Below, one piece after another: positions 1 through 3,251 of a stretch of DNA of 5,016 nt (positions are counted from its first letter, which is position 1; every line of letters starts with the position of its first letter). Location: positions 1-5,016 of the forward strand of contig CATYYP010000146.1 in assembly GCA_958415245.1 (NCBI GenBank), in the 5' to 3' direction. The notes under the pieces were generated by a model that saw only the letters and a program-made list of their open reading frames with translations, had not been told where the DNA came from and made no database searches. The stretch is from Schaalia odontolytica. GTDB taxonomy: Bacteria > Actinomycetota > Actinomycetes > Actinomycetales > Actinomycetaceae. Made by a program: the position numbers and the translations under genes.

Positions 1-215
1 AAATCGTCCAGGTCGCGCGACACTGCCATGACCGCGTCGTCGATCGTCTCGCCGGCGCTACGTCCCAGCCCCGCGAGCTCGCTCCCCCCAACCCCGGAGG
101 AGATGTAGTCGCCCGCCGTCGCGACGGTCACCGACTGCAGTCTGCTGGACAGGTCTCTCGTGCGGTCGCGCAGGGCTTCGAGGTCCCCTTCTTCGATGAC
201 AAGATCGCCGGCCAT
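1..215 (-). CDS. Partial small helical protein of unknown function (N-terminal 71 residues)
   Basis: An open frame reads leftward from an ATG at 215-213 to the window edge without a stop, so only 71 codons are visible. The start is supported by a good Shine-Dalgarno, AAGGAG at 225-220, four bases before the ATG. The protein begins MAGDLVIEEGDLEALRDR and looks alpha-helical and acidic: a charged helix at about residues 7-30, a Gly/Ser-rich turn around residues 38-48 (ISSGVGGSEL), then a second helix. This resembles the helical-hairpin proteins (WXG100/ESAT-6-like) often found near actinobacterial hydrolases of the type encoded at 987-2468, but there is no tryptophan and no WXG in the visible part, so I do not assign that family. 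It is transcribed in the same direction as the two genes to its right, 133 bases away, and may have its own promoter. The reading frame is fairly sure; the function is unknown. Confidence 0.72.
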   Translation of the reverse strand, partial: MAGDLVIEEGDLEALRDRTRDLSSRLQSVTVATAGDYISSGVGGSELAGLGRSAGETIDDAVMAVSRDLDD

Positions 216-253
216 GATGCTCCTTCGACGTCATTTCGGTGCTGTTAAGCCAG

Positions 254-282
254 ACCCTACCAAACGGTCATAAGGCGAACAA
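254..282 (-). promoter_or_regulatory. Possible promoter for the partial gene at 1-215
   Basis: On the minus strand TTGTTC (282-277) and TAGGGT (259-254) are separated by exactly 17 bases. Each hexamer matches the sigma-70/SigA consensus at only three of six positions, but TAnnnT is the usual actinobacterial -10 form and the spacing is ideal. It would give a leader of about 30 bases that includes the AAGGAG ribosome site. The stretch is also locally less GC-rich than its surroundings. This is a prediction from sequence only. Confidence 0.35.
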
Positions 283-295
283 CAGCGCCCCCCAA

Positions 296-331
296 GGGGT
301 GGGACACCCCGCCTCGTCAAAGGAACGAGGC
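296..331 (-). terminator. Two adjacent hairpins after the 349-990 gene, possible terminator
   Basis: Starting 18 bases beyond the stop of the gene at 349-990 there are two adjacent inverted repeats. The first is GCCTCGT (311-317) with ACGAGGC (325-331), a perfect 7-bp stem with a 7-base loop. The second is GGGGTG (296-301) with CACCCC (305-310), a 6-bp stem with a 3-base loop. Neither is followed by a clear U-run on the minus strand. An alternative fold pairs 353-358 with 327-332 and is followed by CGTTCCTTT, much like the tail of the copZ terminator. The location fits a terminator or an attenuating/processing element between the two genes; the strength is uncertain. Confidence 0.4.
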
Positions 332-348
332 CGACTCTCGCTGGCCGG

Positions 349-990
349 TCAGGGCCTCCAGGCGGGGTCGCACTCGGGCGCGCCGTAGCGGTCGTAAAGC
401 TCATCGGGGCGCGCGATCTCGTCGGCGAAGCCGAGGGCGCTCATGTCGACAACGGTGTCGGTCTGCGCGCCAGGGGCCTCGAGATCGTCGGCCTCGTCGT
501 GGGCGACGAGGACTCGTGCGCGCACACTCACCGGCGCCATTTCGGGATTATTCCAGGTTGCGCGGGTGATCGCGTCGAGGGCGCGCGTCGCAGCCTCGTG
601 CTCCGACAGCGCGTCCGAGGAGGCCACGACGACGTCGATGGACACGAGGGAGGGGCGCCCGAAGCCCTCGCCGACCTCGACGTGGACGACGCGGCGCGGC
701 GCGCGAGCCTCACCCGCACCAGCCTCGTGCGCACGCACAGGGAAGCCGGAGTCGAGCGCGGCGGTCGCGAGGTCCACGAAGCGCTGCGTGCGCCCAGTGC
801 CCCTCGTCGAGGACAGGGCACGCCACGCGATGCCCGCACCCAGCGCACCCACGCCGAGCGCGCCGATCATGAGCGGCCCGGCGATCTGCGGGAGCCGACC
901 GCGCAGGCCGGAGGAAGTCGCCTTGTTAACGGGGGTCGAGACGCGCATCCATCGGCGCACCTCGCGCAGGGGGGCGTTGGGGTCGGTCAT
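349..990 (-). CDS. Single-pass membrane protein of unknown function
   Basis: This is a 213-residue protein that I do not recognise. The first 32 residues are polar and basic (RRWMR, then K and R residues), followed by one hydrophobic Gly/Ala-rich segment at about residues 33-57 (core MIGALGVGALGAGIAW), best read as a membrane anchor since no signal-peptidase or lipobox site is evident. The rest is soluble. Residues about 98-170 alternate strand-like and helix-like stretches (VVHVEVGEGF, LVSIDVVVAS, an Ala-rich helix, PVSVRARVLVAHD), suggesting a small alpha/beta domain. The C-terminus is acidic and ends in DPAWRP. The ATG overlaps the stop of the hydrolase gene (ATGA, 990-987), and AAAGGA at 1002-997 lies inside the hydrolase's last codons, so the two are probably translationally coupled and may act together at the membrane. 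The side on which the soluble domain lies cannot be settled, because basic residues flank the anchor on both sides. Confidence 0.85.
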   Translation of the reverse strand: MTDPNAPLREVRRWMRVSTPVNKATSSGLRGRLPQIAGPLMIGALGVGALGAGIAWRALSSTRGTGRTQRFVDLATAALDSGFPVRAHEAGAGEARAPRRVVHVEVGEGFGRPSLVSIDVVVASSDALSEHEAATRALDAITRATWNNPEMAPVSVRARVLVAHDEADDLEAPGAQTDTVVDMSALGFADEIARPDELYDRYGAPECDPAWRP

Positions 991-2468
991 GACCTGTCCT
1001 TTCTGAGGGAGGAGAGAGCGGAAGCGATGCGCGCCGGGAGGGCCACGCGGCGCCTGGCTCGGGCGATACGGGGCAGGCGGGGGGCCGTGACCGCGTAGTC
1101 AATCGGGTAGGTGGCGGGTTCGAAGGAGCCCACGCGTTCAAGCGCGGCGACCGTGTCCCACGTGCTCTCGGAGGTCGGGGTCAGGATGTCCTGCCAGATC
1201 TCGTAGTGCATGACGCGGGTGTCCTCGCCCGGCGCGGGTAGGAAATCCTGCAGGGCCGCCATCGCCGAGGCCAGCCGGCCCCACGGGGTCACGCGCACCT
1301 TGCGCTCGAGGAGGCGGACGGTCTCGGTGTAGGTCGAGGAGGAGTGCGCGTAGTACAGGGGGCGGGTCCGAGGCCTCACGAGGCTGCGTCCGACGGTGAC
1401 GCGCCGGTCGGGGGCGCGGTCGGGCGAGCCATCGAGGCTCGGCATGACGTCCTGGTCGTGGTAGACGGCGACGGTCACCACGTCGGGGCGCACGCGGATG
1501 CGGCGGTTCGGGCCGCCCGTGGACAGGATACCGGCGACGTTGATCCCGGCCTCGTGCGGGGGGACGGAGGCGAGGGCGGCGGCGACAATCCCTCCCTGGG
1601 AGTGGCCGCAGATGACGACGGGCTCGCGCGCCCACCGATCGGCAGGCACGCCGTCGCGCTCCATGGCAGCGTGCAGCGCGCGCACGACGCCGACGCTCAT
1701 CGCGCTTTCCAGGCCGAGCATGAGGCGAATATTCGTCTCGACGTCAGCCGGGTTGTTCGTGGAGCGCCAGGTCATGGACTCGGTGCCGACCAGGGAGAGG
1801 AGCCAGCGGCGGGCATCGCCCTCGCCGACGCGGGTGATCTTGACGGCGGGGCCGATCGTGCGCGACCAGTAGAGCTCGTCGATGTCGGCGCACATGTCGG
1901 AGAGGAGCGCGGGGGCGTCGACGCGGCGAATCTGGGCCTCGGGGTGGCCGGGCAGCGGGTCCTGGAACGCGGGGTCCGCGTCGGAGTCGCGCAGGAGTGC
2001 GACGTGGACCTCGCCGCCGCGCAGCGCGCCCACCGCCGTGCCGACCGTCAGCATGCCGGTCATGAGTGCGTCGTATCCGCGCCTGGGGATGAGGGGTAGC
2101 ATGCGGGCCATGCGCCCGTCCTTATCGGCGCCGACGGCGACGACCGCTCGCGTCCACGCACGCCCGACGGTCGCGGTGCGCCGGGCGACGTGGGAGAGGG
2201 AACGGATAAGGAGGGTGTCGAGGCCGGGGGTATCGAAGAAGATACGCTGCGATTTTTCGCTGATCGCGGTGCCCATGTCATCCGAGAGGGAGCGTGCGCG
2301 GGTGCGCACATCCTCGGGCAGGGCGGAGATTTCCGCGAGCGCTCCGACTGCGACCGTGGCCGCGAGGGCAGGCACGATGGGGGCGACTTTGAGGCGGAGG
2401 TAGAGGCCGGGGTAGGCCTGGGGAACGCGGCGGATCGCGTGGTAGCGCCGACGCGGGCGTCGCTTCAT
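987..2468 (-). CDS. Membrane-anchored alpha/beta hydrolase (lipase/esterase-like)
   Basis: This 493-residue protein has the serine-hydrolase nucleophile elbow GHSQGG at residues 288-293 (VVICGHSQGG), making Ser290 the likely nucleophile. Further on, HDQDVMPSLDG (residues 337-347) matches the D-x-V-P pattern that carries the acid in lipase-like hydrolases, so Asp340 is the probable acid, and His375 in YYAHSSSTY the probable base. The triad is inferred from motif order and spacing. The N-terminus is very basic (MKRRPRRRYH) and followed by a hydrophobic segment at about residues 24-47, a likely membrane anchor. Residues 50-285 include a segment (WRSTNNPADVETNIRLM) like those preceding the elbow in related actinobacterial hydrolases. 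The C-terminal 35 residues are basic. The start at 2468 has a strong ribosome site, AAGGAGGGG at 2479-2471. The substrate is unknown; lipid or cell-envelope esters are plausible. It heads an operon with the overlapping membrane protein gene. Confidence 0.88.
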   Translation of the reverse strand: MKRRPRRRYHAIRRVPQAYPGLYLRLKVAPIVPALAATVAVGALAEISALPEDVRTRARSLSDDMGTAISEKSQRIFFDTPGLDTLLIRSLSHVARRTATVGRAWTRAVVAVGADKDGRMARMLPLIPRRGYDALMTGMLTVGTAVGALRGGEVHVALLRDSDADPAFQDPLPGHPEAQIRRVDAPALLSDMCADIDELYWSRTIGPAVKITRVGEGDARRWLLSLVGTESMTWRSTNNPADVETNIRLMLGLESAMSVGVVRALHAAMERDGVPADRWAREPVVICGHSQGGIVAAALASVPPHEAGINVAGILSTGGPNRRIRVRPDVVTVAVYHDQDVMPSLDGSPDRAPDRRVTVGRSLVRPRTRPLYYAHSSSTYTETVRLLERKVRVTPWGRLASAMAALQDFLPAPGEDTRVMHYEIWQDILTPTSESTWDTVAALERVGSFEPATYPIDYAVTAPRLPRIARARRRVALPARIASALSSLRKDRS

Positions 2469-2492
2469 GTCCCCTCCTTACCTGTGTGCTGC

Positions 2493-2515
2493 CTCCACCC
2501 TACGGCGGGTGGGAG
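2493..2515 (-). promoter_or_regulatory. Possible -10 and inverted repeat before the hydrolase gene
   Basis: On the minus strand TAGGGT (2502-2497) lies about 29 bases before the hydrolase ATG, the same hexamer proposed as the -10 before the 1-215 gene. No convincing -35 sits 16-18 bases upstream, where the sequence is GCGCGC-like. The same place forms an inverted repeat, CCACCC (2495-2500) with GGGTGG (2507-2512), that includes the -10. It could be a repressor site or an RNA hairpin. This is a weak prediction. Confidence 0.28.
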
Positions 2516-2578
2516 CCGGGCGCGCCGCATTGAGGGATGCGTGTCGCCACCCCCACAGCACGTGTTGGTGATACCCCC

Positions 2579-2607
2579 TTGACACCCATACCCCCTAGGG
2601 GTACACT
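2579..2607 (+). promoter_or_regulatory. csoR-copZ promoter (SigA type)
   Basis: A consensus -35, TTGACA (2579-2584), is followed by a 17-base spacer and a -10 TACACT (2602-2607). This is the strongest promoter in the window. A start 7-8 bases past the -10 falls at 2614-2615, on or next to the A of the csoR ATG, so the message should be leaderless or nearly so. That agrees with the absence of a Shine-Dalgarno before csoR. The operator palindrome fills the end of the spacer and reaches into the -10, so a bound repressor would block RNA polymerase. Confidence 0.82.
2588..2604 (+). promoter_or_regulatory. CsoR operator 1 (csoR promoter)
   Basis: The sequence ATACCCCCTAGGGGTAC contains the palindrome TACCCC (2589-2594), a 3-base centre, and GGGGTA (2598-2603). 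CsoR-family copper repressors are known to bind G/C-tract inverted repeats flanked by TA, and this has that form. It lies over the spacer and the first bases of the -10 directly before csoR, which fits autorepression relieved by Cu(I). A further ATACCCCC half-site lies 17 bases upstream at 2571-2578. Confidence 0.8.
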
Positions 2608-2614
2608 CAGTCTC

Positions 2615-2905
2615 ATGAGCAACGAGCATGGCTACCACGGCAACACCGAGAATCATCTCGCGCGCCTGCGCCGCATCGAGGGCCAGGTCCGCGGCCTGCA
2701 GCGCATGATCTCGCAGGGCGAGTACTGCATCGACATCCTCACGCAGGTCTCGGCCGTCCAGTCCGCACTCGACTCCGTTGCAGTCAACCTGCTCAAAGAC
2801 CACATGAATCACTGCGTCGTCACGGCGGCGCGCGAATCCGACGAGGCCGCGCAGGCCAAAGTCGACGAGGCGGCCGCGGCCATCGCGCGCCTCATCAAGT
2901 CCTAA
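2615..2905 (+). CDS. csoR: CsoR, copper-sensing transcriptional repressor
   Basis: This 96-residue protein is an all-helical repressor of the CsoR/RcnR (DUF156) family, which binds DNA as a tetramer and lets go when Cu(I) binds. The family core is clear: HLARLRRIEGQVRGLQRM from residue 14, GEYCIDILTQVSAVQSAL at 35-52, and KDHMNHCVV at 61-69. Cys38, His63 and Cys67 fall two positions after the Cu(I) ligands Cys36, His61 and Cys65 of Mycobacterium tuberculosis CsoR, so this is a copper sensor rather than the nickel, formaldehyde or persulfide relatives. The N-terminal tail has two more histidines (His5, His8). The ATG at 2615 is chosen because homology starts there and the promoter places the transcript start at this codon; an in-frame ATG at 2537 would put the promoter and operator inside the gene. 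No Shine-Dalgarno is present. copZ follows 16 bases downstream. Confidence 0.95.
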   Translation: MSNEHGYHGNTENHLARLRRIEGQVRGLQRMISQGEYCIDILTQVSAVQSALDSVAVNLLKDHMNHCVVTAARESDEAAQAKVDEAAAAIARLIKS

Positions 2906-2921
2906 TTAACAAGGAGAAATC

Positions 2922-3167
2922 ATGACCACCGAGATCGATCGCACCATCGAGCTGTCCGTCGACGGCATGACCTGCGGCCACTGCGTGATGAGCGTCAGCG
3001 AAGAGCTGAGCGAGATCCCCGGCGTGAAGAACGTCGACGTCATCCTCAACTCGGGCGCCACCTCCAAGGTGACGGTCCTGACCGACACCCCCCTGGACGA
3101 CGCGGCGCTGAGCGACGCGGTGTCCGAGGCCGGCTTCACGCTGGTCGGCATCTCGCGCGACTTCTGA
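2922..3167 (+). CDS. copZ: CopZ-like copper chaperone (HMA domain protein)
   Basis: This 81-residue cytosolic protein is a single heavy-metal-associated (HMA) domain of the ferredoxin-like beta-alpha-beta-beta-alpha-beta fold. The metal site is GMTCGHC at residues 15-21, with Cys18 and Cys21 as Cu(I) ligands; the His between them (MTCGHC, not MTCASC) is typical of free CopZ chaperones. The second helix and strand are visible in LDDAALSDAVSEAGFTLVGI. It should bind Cu(I) and hand it to the CopA ATPase and possibly to CsoR. It begins with a strong ribosome site, AAGGAG at 2911-2916, five bases before the ATG, and is co-transcribed with csoR. A strong terminator follows 19 bases after the stop, so csoR-copZ appears to be a two-gene unit. 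Confidence 0.93.
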   Translation: MTTEIDRTIELSVDGMTCGHCVMSVSEELSEIPGVKNVDVILNSGATSKVTVLTDTPLDDAALSDAVSEAGFTLVGISRDF

Positions 3168-3186
3168 GGATTTCCACGCCTCATCG

Positions 3187-3223
3187 ACGAGGCCGGGGCG
3201 CCTTCCCGGCCTCGTTTCCTTTC
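3187..3223 (+). terminator. Intrinsic terminator after copZ
   Basis: ACGAGGCCGGG (3187-3197) pairs perfectly with CCCGGCCTCGT (3205-3215), an 11-bp GC-rich stem with a 7-base loop, followed by a T-rich tail TTTCCTTT from 3215. This is a standard rho-independent terminator for plus-strand transcription. It separates csoR-copZ from copA. A weaker competing hairpin, GCCTC (3178-3182) with GAGGC (3189-3193), uses part of the same left arm, but the 11-bp stem should win. Confidence 0.82.
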
Positions 3224-3226
3224 GCC

Positions 3227-3235
3227 TGATACATA
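3227..3235 (+). promoter_or_regulatory. Possible extended -10 promoter for copA
   Basis: TGATACATA fits an extended -10 (TG, one base, then TACATA) immediately before the copA operator. There is no convincing -35; the sequence upstream is the terminator stem and tail. A start around 3242 would give a leader of about ten bases. The presence of an operator here argues that some promoter exists between copZ and copA, and this is the best candidate, but it is weak. Confidence 0.35.
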
Positions 3236-3249
3236 CCCCCGGAGGGTAC
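3233..3249 (+). promoter_or_regulatory. CsoR operator 2 with embedded copA ribosome site
   Basis: ATACCCCCGGAGGGTAC repeats the operator at 2588-2604, differing only in the three central bases (GGA in place of TAG). The arms TACCC (3234-3238) and GGGTA (3244-3248) form the inverted repeat. The right half also contains GGAGG (3241-3245), six bases before the copA ATG at 3252, which is the only Shine-Dalgarno for that gene. One short sequence therefore appears to serve both as repressor site and as ribosome site. The match between the two sites is direct; CsoR binding is inferred. Confidence 0.75.
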
Positions 3250-3251
3250 CC

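Noticed and set aside
1..215. Assignment of the left-edge protein to the WXG100/ESAT-6 family
   Set aside because: The visible 71 residues look helical with a central turn, but there is no tryptophan and no WXG, and the C-terminal half is missing.
443..1098. Plus-strand open frames of 187 and 199 codons opposite the membrane protein gene
   Set aside because: They overlap each other and the minus-strand gene, which has an ATGA coupling and a plausible anchor. Their composition is that of shadow frames.
1344..2099. 251-codon plus-strand frame opposite the hydrolase
   Set aside because: It is antisense to the hydrolase, whose motifs and ribosome site are convincing. The translation is Asp/Gly/His/Ala-rich without a fold signature.
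2537..2614. Upstream in-frame ATG extending csoR by 26 residues
   Set aside because: The extension would contain the promoter and operator, shows no family similarity and places Cys/His ligands at unusual positions. The ATG at 2615 gives the normal length and ligand numbering.
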